From Candidatus Methanophagaceae archaeon (GTDB lineage Archaea > Halobacteriota > Syntropharchaeia > Alkanophagales > Methanospirareceae): a stretch of 15,997 nucleotides of DNA. Below are positions 5,933 through 13,706 of the stretch, one piece after another. Each line of letters opens with the position of its first letter. Within the stretch, counting starts at the first letter, position 1. Under the pieces are notes generated by a model, which made no database searches, was not told the DNA's origin, and saw nothing but the letters and a program-made list of their open reading frames with translations. A program made the translations under genes and the position numbers. The DNA lies in the NCBI GenBank assembly GCA_013374505.1, contig QENJ01000009.1:1-15997 (forward strand), written 5' to 3'.

Positions 5933-7609
5933 CTAGCTCCACCCCAATCTAATCGCAGGTATCCAATCCGTGTATCTCTTTGTGTTTATATCTGTAAACT
6001 CCGTGCAGGTGATAGCACTGCCATCCAACGTTGTATGGACTCGTGTGTGTATCATCTGCGGATAAGAGCCGGTTATTAGCGTGTAATTGTAATTTTCCCC
6101 GGCTTTTAGTGTGAACGATTCGTCAAAGTAGAGGTTATGCCAATCACTCTGGTACCATGTCCAATTCGCAGCTATGCACCAGGTGCTATTCCCAATCCGT
6201 ACGTATTCTGTGTGGCCACCAGTTCCTGGACATGGATAAGTGTACATCATGTTCACACGAACGTCATGAGTTAGTTTTAATGTTCCGATGTGTGTACCGG
6301 AATTAGAAGGATACGGATTTACCGGTACTCCCGTGTCGAATGTTTGCGTAGCGGGGCATGAACTGAGGACCACGGTCTCAAATACCGTATTCTGAGGATA
6401 TATATGTGTAACCTCTTTGTTATCTTCTGAGACATCCGCGACTTGTATCACGTTCATTGTTGCATTAGCGCCTTCGAGCGTTATCTTAACGTATCCGAGT
6501 GTATGTTCAAAGCTGTTTTGATAACCGGGTATCTTAGCCTCCGCAAGTGGATACAACGGCGCCCCTCCACAACCTACAACCACATATTGAATCCCGTATT
6601 CTTCATATCGCTCGTAAGCATGTACGTGACCATTGAAAACAGCATTCACACTTTTATCTATAAAAATATTTTCCCACACCGCGTTCTTCCAGCCACCCCA
6701 ATGGCGTCCATCCGAGCTGTACATCGGATGATGGAACGACACGAATTTCCAGGTTGCATCGCAAGCAATATCGTTTTGTAGCCATTCGGTCTGTTCTGTC
6801 ATATGCTGCGATACCCCCTCATTACTGTCAAGCACGGAGAAGTGTGCATTTCCGCAATCGAACGAATACCATTCCGGAACGCCAAAAGTTTCGTAGTAGT
6901 TCGTATGGTTATCATCATGATTGCCAAGCATGGGATATATGGTCGTGTTTGCCAGCATCACCCTGCAGGACTCGAAGAACCGGTTCCATTCTTCCTGGTC
7001 GTTTCCTGAACAGACAAAATCGCCTGTGTGCAACACTAACGAAACATCCTTTTCTCGCGCTATACTGTCTGCAACGAGTTTGTGCCTCTCCATCTGCGTG
7101 AATAACGGGCTTTGCGCTCTGGTATCACCGTAAACTATGAATGTGAACGAGTCGTCACCGTATGTTTTGAAGTTGTGGTCGCCAGAGGATTCATGCCCTA
7201 ATATGAGTTGATAATGGTACACGGTGTTCGGCGTCAGGTTCGTAAGGTCAAGATGGTGCAGTTGCTTACTTTCTGTGTCTGTAATTGTATGGTCATAGTC
7301 GCCATGTTCTTTGTAATACCCTTCTGTTGCATACTTTACCGTTCCTGTGGTTGCATTTTCCGTCTTCCAGTTGATTGTCGTTGAATCACGCATAGTGCCT
7401 GTGATGTAAGGCCCCCATAGTGTGATTGGTATTGGCGTTGTTGTCCCATTCAAGCCATACCCTAGCACATGCACTTCCGTTGTGGCGGCCTGCACGGGGA
7501 ATGTCATAACTAGCAATGCTATGCTAACCATTAGCCACGCACACCCATTTGCATCTATCCTCATAGCACTGCAAACTTTCTCGACATAACTCTTTTCTTC
7601 CTTTTTCAT
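5933..7609 (-). CDS. Secreted purple-acid-phosphatase-like metallophosphoesterase with surface modules
   Basis: A 558-residue secreted protein that probably hydrolyses phosphate esters with a two-metal centre. A signal peptide ends near VQA-AT (38-42); M16 is an alternative start. A PAP-type N-terminal beta-sandwich (about 58-150) precedes the catalytic domain (155-390). Metal-ligand motifs are complete: GDTR (161-164), HTGDF (194-198), GNHDD (229-233), FHHP (292-295) and GHVHAYER (327-334). A separate module (423-558) starts FDTGVPVNPYPS and contains YTYPCPGTGGHTEYVR and ITGSYPQMIH. The same module ends the 1318-codon protein upstream. The mature N-terminus, TTEVHVLGYGLNGTT, copies the opening of the neighbouring A modules. 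It is the first gene of the five-gene operon. Substrate and any link to oxyanion handling are unknown; phosphate, molybdate or tungstate binding at the active site is conceivable. Confidence 0.85.
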   Translation of the reverse strand: MKKEEKSYVEKVCSAMRIDANGCAWLMVSIALLVMTFPVQAATTEVHVLGYGLNGTTTPIPITLWGPYITGTMRDSTTINWKTENATTGTVKYATEGYYKEHGDYDHTITDTESKQLHHLDLTNLTPNTVYHYQLILGHESSGDHNFKTYGDDSFTFIVYGDTRAQSPLFTQMERHKLVADSIAREKDVSLVLHTGDFVCSGNDQEEWNRFFESCRVMLANTTIYPMLGNHDDNHTNYYETFGVPEWYSFDCGNAHFSVLDSNEGVSQHMTEQTEWLQNDIACDATWKFVSFHHPMYSSDGRHWGGWKNAVWENIFIDKSVNAVFNGHVHAYERYEEYGIQYVVVGCGGAPLYPLAEAKIPGYQNSFEHTLGYVKITLEGANATMNVIQVADVSEDNKEVTHIYPQNTVFETVVLSSCPATQTFDTGVPVNPYPSNSGTHIGTLKLTHDVRVNMMYTYPCPGTGGHTEYVRIGNSTWCIAANWTWYQSDWHNLYFDESFTLKAGENYNYTLITGSYPQMIHTRVHTTLDGSAITCTEFTDINTKRYTDWIPAIRLGWS

Positions 7610-7635
7610 TGTATATGAGGTACAATTTTTTCGCC

Positions 7636-7668
7636 ACCGGGTACACGAGAGGCATTGAGTTATATTCC
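7636..7668 (-). promoter_or_regulatory. Possible TATA box and initiation region for the five-gene operon
   Basis: The minus strand reads AAGGAATATAACTC near 7671-7658. Initiation about 25 bases on (near 7636) would leave a 27-base leader before the ATG at 7609. No clear ribosome binding site is seen. Weak, position-based call. Confidence 0.3.
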
Positions 7669-7711
7669 TTCTGTGTCCTCTGCGGTCTATGTGGCTATCA
7701 TTTTTGATTTT

Positions 7712-7750
7712 TTCTTGTGATGAAATAAAGAAGGAGGCGGTGAACCTCCT
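7712..7750 (-). terminator. Probable terminator between the giant exoprotein gene and the five-gene operon
   Basis: Seven bases after the stop at 7757-7759, the minus strand has a perfect 6-bp hairpin, AGGAGG-TTCACCG-CCTCCT (7750-7732), followed by T-rich TTCTTTATTTCATC. The shape fits an intrinsic terminator and suggests the downstream operon has its own promoter. Confidence 0.5.
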
Positions 7751-7756
7751 CTAAGA

Positions 7757-10700
7757 CTATTTCTGCCATAGCGTTATTGCTGGAATAACGTTGTAACTGA
7801 CTTTCTCGTTGGCATCCACAAATTCCGTGCATCTAATTGTACCTGCTGCGGTATTAAAGCTTGTCGCGTGTATTATCTGCGGATACGAACCGGTTATTAT
7901 TGTGTACTGATAAACCACGCCTTTTTTCAAGTCCAATGTTCGATTGAACGAGATATTATGGTAATCATCCACGTAACCTTCCCAGTGTGCTTCTGCACAT
8001 ACCCCTGTTGTTTCGTTCCAGATCCGAGCAAACGCTGTATGACCTCCTGTGCCGGTGCACGGATAGGTGTACAGTTGATTTACCGTAATATTGTAATCCA
8101 GGCTGATTGTACCGTTATGCGTGCCGGAGATGCTTGGGTATTGCTGGACAGAAGCCCCGGTATCGAATATTTGTGGCGGTTGCACGGGTGCTAAGTCCAA
8201 TTTTATCTTAGCTACCCCTTTGACCAGCAAACTGCCCGATACGTTCGCACCCACAAGTTTGAGCGGCCAACTTGAGTCGTCTTCTGGTATATGCGTACCG
8301 TTGAGCGTATTCGCAACTATGTAGTTGTTGTTCCTGATCGTATCTCTACTGTCAATAGTCACGTTATAGCCATCGCTTGCGAAGATCGTGATATTGTACC
8401 CTGCTGCGGCGAGTGTGTCATTGTATGCACCTTCTGAATGTGAGTTCGCATCATCCACCCAGCCACAGAGCACCCAGAGTGGCAAGCCTTCCCATGTCCT
8501 GCCCTTACTGTCAGTATATCCGGCTGCGTGTCCGCCCATAGTACAAGCAAGCGCCTGATTGAAGTAGGACTTGCTGATGGTGTCAGTGATGACGCCTTCT
8601 AACGTGAGGTTCCAGTCTGTTGCAGGTGCCGAATAGATCTTGATGGTGTCCACGTACTTGGCGGAAAGGCCGGCACATGACGGATACTGTACACCCTCAT
8701 TCCAGTAGTAATGCCAATATTTATCGTCCATGCACTCGTGCATATCCCAAAGCCCGAAGATATGGTCATCGTCACTAGCAGTAAAGAATAGCCGCATTCC
8801 GTTGGAATAGTCCGGTACATAGCCTTGATCATCACTCCACCAAGCAAGGAAAGCCTCTCCCTGACGTTCTCGTTGTTCACTTGAGAGTTCATCAGTGTAA
8901 ATGTTCTCGTAGCCCAATGCCGTTTCATAGCCGTCACAAGCGACCAGCTTGATTTCAGTCCCTGCACCCATGCCTCCGACAAGTTCACACAGGTCCGTAA
9001 CCGATGTCCCTTTCACTACCCGGTCGATTTTAAAACCTCCAGGATATGTCTCGTTCTGATCCCAATGGTCCCCGGAGTAATCTACACCTTCGAACTTGTA
9101 GTGCGTTGTACCGTCCCCGATTACCGGGAGGTTTGCCTCCAACCATTGGTAGGTGACATTAGTCTCGTTCATGATGGTGGTGCCATCCGTATCGTACTTG
9201 ATGATACGGACCGAAGGCACCTCTGTCGAGCCACCAAATTCTGTCAGTTCGATCTCAACAATGTTACCTACCCTGTTTCCTCCGGATACTGCACTGCCCA
9301 CAAGCCGGAGTGGCCAAGGCGGGTGTGAACCATCTTGGGAGAGCGGCTCACCGTTCAGTGTGTTTGCCACAATATACCCTCCGTTGCGTGCAACATCTGC
9401 ACTTGCAAATTCTTTGGCATAGCCGTCACCTGCTTTCACAATTATCTTGTAGCCCATAGTAGCTTGATTGTCGTTGAAACCGTCTGGACCGTGTGGTATT
9501 CGATCGTCCACCAAGCCACAGAAGAACCAGAGCGGCACGCCTTCCCAGACATCGCTTGTATTGGTATCAGTCCAGTTTACGCCATGACATGAAGGATCGG
9601 CAGCAGCCTCATATTCGGCTTGAGAAAGCACATCTGTGATCTTACCAGTCAAATTAAGGTTATAGCTACCAGTAGCAGGTGGCGGAGTGATAAGTTCGAC
9701 AAGATCAATTTCTGTGATATTCCCGATCTTGTTTCCTCCGGCCACAGCACTACCCACAAGCTTTAGCGGGCATAAATAGTCGAGTGGCTCACCGTTCAGA
9801 GAATTTGCCACGATATAGCCATTGTCATGAGCGATCTTACCACTGTCAAAGGTGCAATTGTAGCCATCGGCTGCTATTACTTTTACCGTGTAGTTAGTGG
9901 CTGCGAGTGTGTCATTAAACGTCCAGTGGCTGCTGGTCTCAAGATCATCAACCGCTCCAGCGAGGTACCCGAGTGGAATACCTTTCCAGGTATCGTCACC
10001 GTCTGTGTAGGTCACCTCATGACAGGCAACCGCTTCTTCAAACTCTGCCTGCGTGATAACGTCCCCCACATCTCCGAGCAGCTTGAGTTCCCAGCCTTCC
10101 GATGGTTCCGGGAGACCCACAAGTTCGATCTTAGCTATGTTTCCTACTTGCTGCCCACCAGTCACATTAGCACCTTTGAGGTGTAGCGGCCAGCAGGGCT
10201 TGCCTGATGATGTGTTTACCGGAAGTTCCGAACCATTGAGTGCGTTTGCCACGATATAGCCATTGTTTCGTGCGATGTCCACGCTGGCAAGGCTGGTACT
10301 CCAGCCGTCACCTGCGATTACTTTTAGCGTGTAGCCTTCAGCAGCGAGTGTGTCATTGAATGCGCCTGAACCATGCTGTATTTCATCATCTACCCGTCCG
10401 ACAATGCACCAGAGTGGAATACCCCCCCAGAACTCGCCTGTATCGGGGTCAGTCCAGTTGGCATAATGTCCACAGGCAACGCCCTCACCAAACGCTGCTT
10501 TTGTGACTGTTTCTGTAACTGCGCCCACGAGTTCGAGATCCCAATCGCTTAGCGTAGTATTCACCGTGATCCTAACCGCAGCTATAGCATCTTCAGACCC
10601 GTAATCGGGTAGCTCCACGTTGCCGTAGTAGTAGTACACTACATCTTTATCTTGTAGCGCGTAGATATTCAAACCTTCGGTTTCCGGATTACCCCAGTCA

Positions 10701-11653
10701 TCCAGAACATGATCATTTACCGAGCAACTCCATGCCCACTTGTCGCTGCCCGATTTGTTGTATTTATAATCCCGGATGTCGTCAAGCATCAGGATACCCA
10801 CTGACAGGTATTTCTTATCTGTGACGTTGTAGCCAAAAGCACCTGCGGTCGCAGCCGCATCAAGTGCTCCCAGAGGCGTAAGGTTGTTAACGGAATATTC
10901 TGTTCCCGTGTTATATGCTGTCTGGGTGAAGTTACCCTCTGTAAGTGTGACCGAATTATCGAAGAAGACATCAAGGGCACCTTCAGTGCTGTAAATTAGA
11001 AGTTCACTGACGTGCTTTACAGAAAGTCCACTTGAGGAAGGCCAGATCCCGGAGTAATTATGCCAGTATTTTGGTGCGAAACATTCGTGCATGTCCCAAT
11101 TGCCAAATACCTGCCAGCCCCAGGGATTCGTGCTGTTATCAGCAAAGAAAATGATACGCATTCCTTCATAATAGTCGGGCACGTAGCCCTCTTCTGCTTG
11201 CTTCCAGGTCAGAACCAACGGACCTTGCCGTGGCTGTGGCTCATACACGTTTGTGTAGTTGAACCGCTTGCTGAAGCCGTCAGAAGCCTTGACTTTTAGC
11301 TCGTCCCCCGGAGACATGCCACCTATCAGGTTGCATATATCCTTAACATCCGACCCCTGCACCGCACCGTAATCTCTGTCCTCTATATTCTGAAACTCAG
11401 CAGGATCCCACGGATCGCTGTCATTAAAAGTAGGACCCTGATGGTAGTAATGTGTGGTCCCATCCCCGTAAACCTGCAAATTCGCTTCTAACCACGTGTA
11501 ATTTACTGTCGTTTCGTTCAGCACGGTAGTACCGTCAGAAGCATATTTTACCACGTGCACCTCGGTTGTTGCTGCTGCCACCAACACGGGAAGTGCTAAA
11601 AACAACAATCCTATGCTAACGCATAATATCACCCATAACGTTCTTCTTTCCAT
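7757..11653 (-). CDS. Giant secreted mosaic protein of two 'A' and four 'B' SUOX-like modules
   Basis: The frame opens at 11713 (1318 codons), but I favour the ATG at 11653 (M21). It gives a standard signal peptide (21-48), has GGAG upstream, and the likely TATA box lies too close to 11713 for that start. Numbering follows the long form. Modules in order: A1 (49-243), a DUF4430/transcobalamin-C-like domain (246-385), B1 (386-533), B2 (540-675), B3 (683-826), A2 (829-1028), B4 (1032-1173) and a C-terminal beta-type module (1181-1318) shared with the neighbouring metallophosphoesterase. Each B module has W-x-G-[IVL]-P-L, VDD, a GY/GW strand, IVAN-LNG and a closing VGNI-like strand. A Cys (414, 564, 709, 1057) lies just before the Trp, followed by a nearby His, where catalytic SUOX proteins bind molybdenum. 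There are many N-glycosylation sequons and no C-terminal anchor. Activity unproven. Confidence 0.85.
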   Translation of the reverse strand: MERRTLWVILCVSIGLLFLALPVLVAAATTEVHVVKYASDGTTVLNETTVNYTWLEANLQVYGDGTTHYYHQGPTFNDSDPWDPAEFQNIEDRDYGAVQGSDVKDICNLIGGMSPGDELKVKASDGFSKRFNYTNVYEPQPRQGPLVLTWKQAEEGYVPDYYEGMRIIFFADNSTNPWGWQVFGNWDMHECFAPKYWHNYSGIWPSSSGLSVKHVSELLIYSTEGALDVFFDNSVTLTEGNFTQTAYNTGTEYSVNNLTPLGALDAAATAGAFGYNVTDKKYLSVGILMLDDIRDYKYNKSGSDKWAWSCSVNDHVLDDWGNPETEGLNIYALQDKDVVYYYYGNVELPDYGSEDAIAAVRITVNTTLSDWDLELVGAVTETVTKAAFGEGVACGHYANWTDPDTGEFWGGIPLWCIVGRVDDEIQHGSGAFNDTLAAEGYTLKVIAGDGWSTSLASVDIARNNGYIVANALNGSELPVNTSSGKPCWPLHLKGANVTGGQQVGNIAKIELVGLPEPSEGWELKLLGDVGDVITQAEFEEAVACHEVTYTDGDDTWKGIPLGYLAGAVDDLETSSHWTFNDTLAATNYTVKVIAADGYNCTFDSGKIAHDNGYIVANSLNGEPLDYLCPLKLVGSAVAGGNKIGNITEIDLVELITPPPATGSYNLNLTGKITDVLSQAEYEAAADPSCHGVNWTDTNTSDVWEGVPLWFFCGLVDDRIPHGPDGFNDNQATMGYKIIVKAGDGYAKEFASADVARNGGYIVANTLNGEPLSQDGSHPPWPLRLVGSAVSGGNRVGNIVEIELTEFGGSTEVPSVRIIKYDTDGTTIMNETNVTYQWLEANLPVIGDGTTHYKFEGVDYSGDHWDQNETYPGGFKIDRVVKGTSVTDLCELVGGMGAGTEIKLVACDGYETALGYENIYTDELSSEQRERQGEAFLAWWSDDQGYVPDYSNGMRLFFTASDDDHIFGLWDMHECMDDKYWHYYWNEGVQYPSCAGLSAKYVDTIKIYSAPATDWNLTLEGVITDTISKSYFNQALACTMGGHAAGYTDSKGRTWEGLPLWVLCGWVDDANSHSEGAYNDTLAAAGYNITIFASDGYNVTIDSRDTIRNNNYIVANTLNGTHIPEDDSSWPLKLVGANVSGSLLVKGVAKIKLDLAPVQPPQIFDTGASVQQYPSISGTHNGTISLDYNITVNQLYTYPCTGTGGHTAFARIWNETTGVCAEAHWEGYVDDYHNISFNRTLDLKKGVVYQYTIITGSYPQIIHATSFNTAAGTIRCTEFVDANEKVSYNVIPAITLWQK

Positions 11654-11721
11654 TTTTTCCTGTTCTCCTTTATCCATTTTTACATTCAGATTTTCATGTC
11701 GATATGCAAGCATATACCACT

Positions 11722-11738
11722 CACTATAAAAAAGGATG
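11722..11738 (-). promoter_or_regulatory. Probable TATA box for the giant exoprotein gene
   Basis: The minus strand reads CTTTTTTTATAGTG. Archaeal initiation about 25 bases downstream falls near 11703-11706, after the ATG at 11713. This supports a start at 11677 or 11653 instead. Confidence 0.45.
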
Positions 11739-11803
11739 TTGTTTTTTTCGTACAGAAACGCAGTTTAACGAACAAGATAGAGTACCCCTTAATGGAACGA
11801 GAA

Positions 11804-11974
11804 ATGCCAATAAGCGTAAGGAATAGACTTGAAGGTACATATTTACGGTAAGGTAAAACTCGAAGTCGCCCGCCCTTCGACTTTACTGCGATGATAACAA
11901 AAGCGGCAGTGGAACTGAATTCATAAATTTGATGGCGGGTGCTTAGATTCTTTGTTGTACCCTCAAACTCAGTC
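11804..11974 (+). pseudogene. Decayed molbindin (Mop/TOBE) gene
   Basis: From the ATG at 11804 the frame reads MPISVRNRLEGT, a close match to the molbindin opening (SISARNQLKGK-like), then stops at TAA 11849. Further on in the same frame come FTAMITKAAVEL (11882-11917), stops at 11924 and 11930, and RVLRFFVVPSNSV (11936-11974). These correspond to the middle and last strands of a roughly 68-residue Mop domain. The glycine-rich centre is about seven residues short and may be frameshifted, since an adjacent frame gives KVKLEV. Intact Mop proteins bind and store molybdate or tungstate. The remnant sits end-to-end with the wtpC remnant, which fits loss of a molybdenum/tungsten locus. The family call is from memory of Mop sequences. 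Confidence 0.6.
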
Positions 11975-11978
11975 GGAT

Positions 11979-12657
11979 TTATAAGACATGCACTGCTGAC
12001 GCTTTAAAAGTGATATATACCAACATGCCATCTCTTAAAGCCAGATCCTCAAAAGACCTCTTTGTTATTACCACCATAAAAGAGATGCCTACATCTACTA
12101 CTATCCTCATGATTGCACCCCAATCTATGATCTCGGTTATCTCACCCCGGTATGTATTTCTGGCACTTGTCTCAATTCTTTCCGTTGCAACCAATATGTC
12201 CTCCGGTCTGATTGAGATAAATACGTCACCTGATTTACAGCTCGTAGATACGATCAATATCCCATTAACGTCAATATAGGCAATACCTGTGCCCGTATCA
12301 TTAACCGATTTACCCTTAAATAAATTCTCGACACCCACAAAGTTTGCAACGAATTCCGAATAGGGCTTTCTGAAAACCGATTCTGGTGTACCCACCTGCA
12401 AAATTTGCCCGGCATTCATTACCGCTATCCTATCCGCCAATGCAATAGCCTCTGAACGCTCATGAGTAATATGAATAATAGTTATGCCCATTTTTTTGTT
12501 TTGCTTGATACAGCCCCGCTATCGTTTCCAAAAGAACGCTCTTCCCGGATCCTGTGGGTCCAAGTACCACAAAATATTCGCCACGCTTAATTTCCAGATT
12601 CACGTCCTTTAGTATGAACTCGGCAAGGTCTACGGTTAAATCTTCAATTCTAATCAA
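11979..12657 (-). pseudogene. wtpC: Decayed tungstate/molybdate ABC transporter ATPase (wtpC) with internal deletion
   Basis: The 5' part starts at TTG 12657 behind a GGAGG site. It encodes the N-terminal ATPase strand and Walker A GPTGSGKSVLLETIAGLY. It then jumps, within an A-rich tract at about 12485-12510 and with a frame change, to MGITIIHITHERSEAIALADRIAVMNAG, which normally follows Walker B. About 100 residues are missing, including the Q-loop, the ABC signature and Walker B. The C-terminal regulatory/TOBE part remains (SIRPEDI, then SARNTYRGEITEI, then YITFKASAVHVL). Neither piece can make a working ATPase. Intact WtpC is about 350 residues. The last base is 5 bp from the Mop remnant. 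It overlaps the wtpB remnant by 8 bp, the native operon arrangement. Confidence 0.8.
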
Positions 12658-12750
12658 AATCTTCCGCCTCCAAACCGCTCAAAAATAATCCCAATCCCGC
12701 TACTATAGGCGGAAAGGCAATGGGCAAATCGAGAAATTAAAGATGTTCAT
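12650..12750 (-). pseudogene. wtpB: Remnant of tungstate/molybdate ABC transporter permease (wtpB)
   Basis: Between the ends of the DUF364 and wtpC remnants, the minus strand encodes LDLPIAFPPIVAGLGLFL (12733-12680). This is the hallmark permease stretch that in WtpB/ModB contacts the ATPase and enters a membrane helix. It continues SGLEAEDFD and stops at 12650-12652, overlapping the wtpC TTG by 8 bp. Upstream, ATGAACATC at 12750 may be the original start, out of frame with the motif. Only about 33 codons remain of a normal length near 250. Too short for a standard ORF search. The call rests on one strong motif plus perfect operon position. Confidence 0.65.
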
Positions 12751-12766
12751 CGCATTTGCCATTGCT

Positions 12767-13278
12767 TTACGTACTCTGTGGGCAGTATCTTTGAATACCC
12801 AAGACGTGAGCAGGTCCTGCGGATGTGGTCCCGTAAAGAACAATTGGTTTCCCGGATGATAAGATTTCGTTGTATGTGTTATTGACAAAAATTGATCCTG
12901 TCGTCACGATCAAATCACACCACAGACTGATTTCAGGTGCCGCGGAAGGGCTTTCTATTGCCACGCCGTTTCTTTTAGCTCCAGCGCAATCACATCGCTT
13001 AAAGTTCCATGATAATTCCCATATCGGTCTGTGTACGCCTGACCTCTGGACTTGAAGATGACAGCTTCCATTAGCTTCTCTTTTCCCTTCTGTATCGGAT
13101 AATCCTTTTCCTTCGGATCACCAAGGGCGTCCTGGATTTTTAGTGGGCCTGCAAATACCTTTACTTCTGTCTCTAATCCAACCTCAGCACCTATCTCCGT
13201 TAACACTTTCCGCATTCGCTCATAAACGTAGTTGCTATCTTGCATATGGCTCAAATCCGTTTTTCGCCCATATCTCAA
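12767..13278 (-). pseudogene. Decayed DUF4213/DUF364 protein gene with internal deletion and frameshift
   Basis: The first part (13278-12955) encodes the DUF4213 N-terminal region, ending VIFKSRGQAYTDRYGNYHG, then TLSDVIALELKETAWQ and a stop. The second part (12964-12767), in another frame, encodes a DUF364-type C-terminus: ISLWCDLIVTTGSIFVNNTYNEILSSGKP in outline, then YGTTSAGPAHVLGIQRYCP. Together they are about 165 codons where an intact protein has about 250. The missing middle is the Rossmann-like core entry with the HC-DEEPE-type segment known from relatives. The start is 2 bp after mobB ends, so it was once part of that operon. Relatives are annotated as putative heavy-metal chelation or Rossmann proteins. 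It differs from the intact paralogue at 13699-14406 and is not a recent copy of it. Confidence 0.7.
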
Positions 13279-13280
13279 GA

Positions 13281-13706
13281 TTATTTGTCACGGATAAAAT
13301 CATGTATCCAGCTCTGAATCTCATCAATATTATCTTCGTATTTTATCGCGCCTTCTAGTTCGATGTCACCGACAGAAATCTTCGGGATCTCTTCCTGCTT
13401 ATGGCCTTCCACGAGTATCAGATCCGGTCGCGCAATCACATTCAGAATATCCGCAATCTCCTTTAGTTTCATCCCTTTTTTGAAGATAAACGCGGTCTCA
13501 TCCGGAGAAGAAGCGACGACTATACTTACACCTGCTTGTCCATGTTTCCATGTATCTTTTCCCTCTGTATCCATCGAGAACCTCTTTGGGATGTTCTTTA
13601 TCGTCACTATCTTGTATCCATCATTCTTCAGCCACTTGATCAATTTCTCCATCAAAGTCGTCTTTCCGCTATTGTGATGTCCACAGATTCCGATTAGGTT
13701 ATTCAT
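13281..13706 (-). CDS. mobB: Molybdopterin-guanine dinucleotide biosynthesis protein B (MobB)
   Basis: A 141-residue cytoplasmic GTP-binding protein that assists MobA in attaching GMP to molybdopterin, giving the bis-MGD type cofactor used by formylmethanofuran and formate dehydrogenases. The P-loop GHHNSGKTT spans residues 9-17. DTEGKDTWKHGQAG (46-59) matches the family's D-x-x-GKDS-x-x-x-x-x-AG region. A LILVEGHK segment (96-103) carries the conserved VEG. The length is a little short but all core motifs are present, so it looks intact. Its ATG overlaps the last 8 bp of the upstream DUF364 gene, and the next gene started 2 bp after its stop. Among the genes of this operon, mobB and the first gene remain whole while all those after it have decayed. 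Confidence 0.92.
   Translation of the reverse strand: MNNLIGICGHHNSGKTTLMEKLIKWLKNDGYKIVTIKNIPKRFSMDTEGKDTWKHGQAGVSIVVASSPDETAFIFKKGMKLKEIADILNVIARPDLILVEGHKQEEIPKISVGDIELEGAIKYEDNIDEIQSWIHDFIRDK

Noticed and set aside
6443..7133. Several overlapping plus-strand open frames opposite the metallophosphoesterase gene
   Set aside because: They lie antisense to a gene with complete catalytic motifs, have unlikely compositions and lack ribosome sites.
8200..10600. Tandem nucleotide repeats or a CRISPR-like array from the repeated phrases in this stretch
   Set aside because: The similarity is at protein level between B modules about 430 bp apart; there are no uniform short repeats with spacers.
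11590..11653. Twin-arginine (Tat) signal on the giant exoprotein, from its ERRTLW start
   Set aside because: The residues do not match S/T-R-R-x-F-L-K, and the long hydrophobic core with AAA cleavage site fits Sec.
11804..11930. Molbindin gene rescued by stop-codon read-through
   Set aside because: The interrupting codons are TAA and TGA; pyrrolysine uses TAG, and a central segment also looks deleted or frameshifted.
12703..12888. Minus-strand open frame of 61 codons over the DUF364 remnant
   Set aside because: It is out of frame with the recognisable DUF364 and WtpB fragments covering the same bases.
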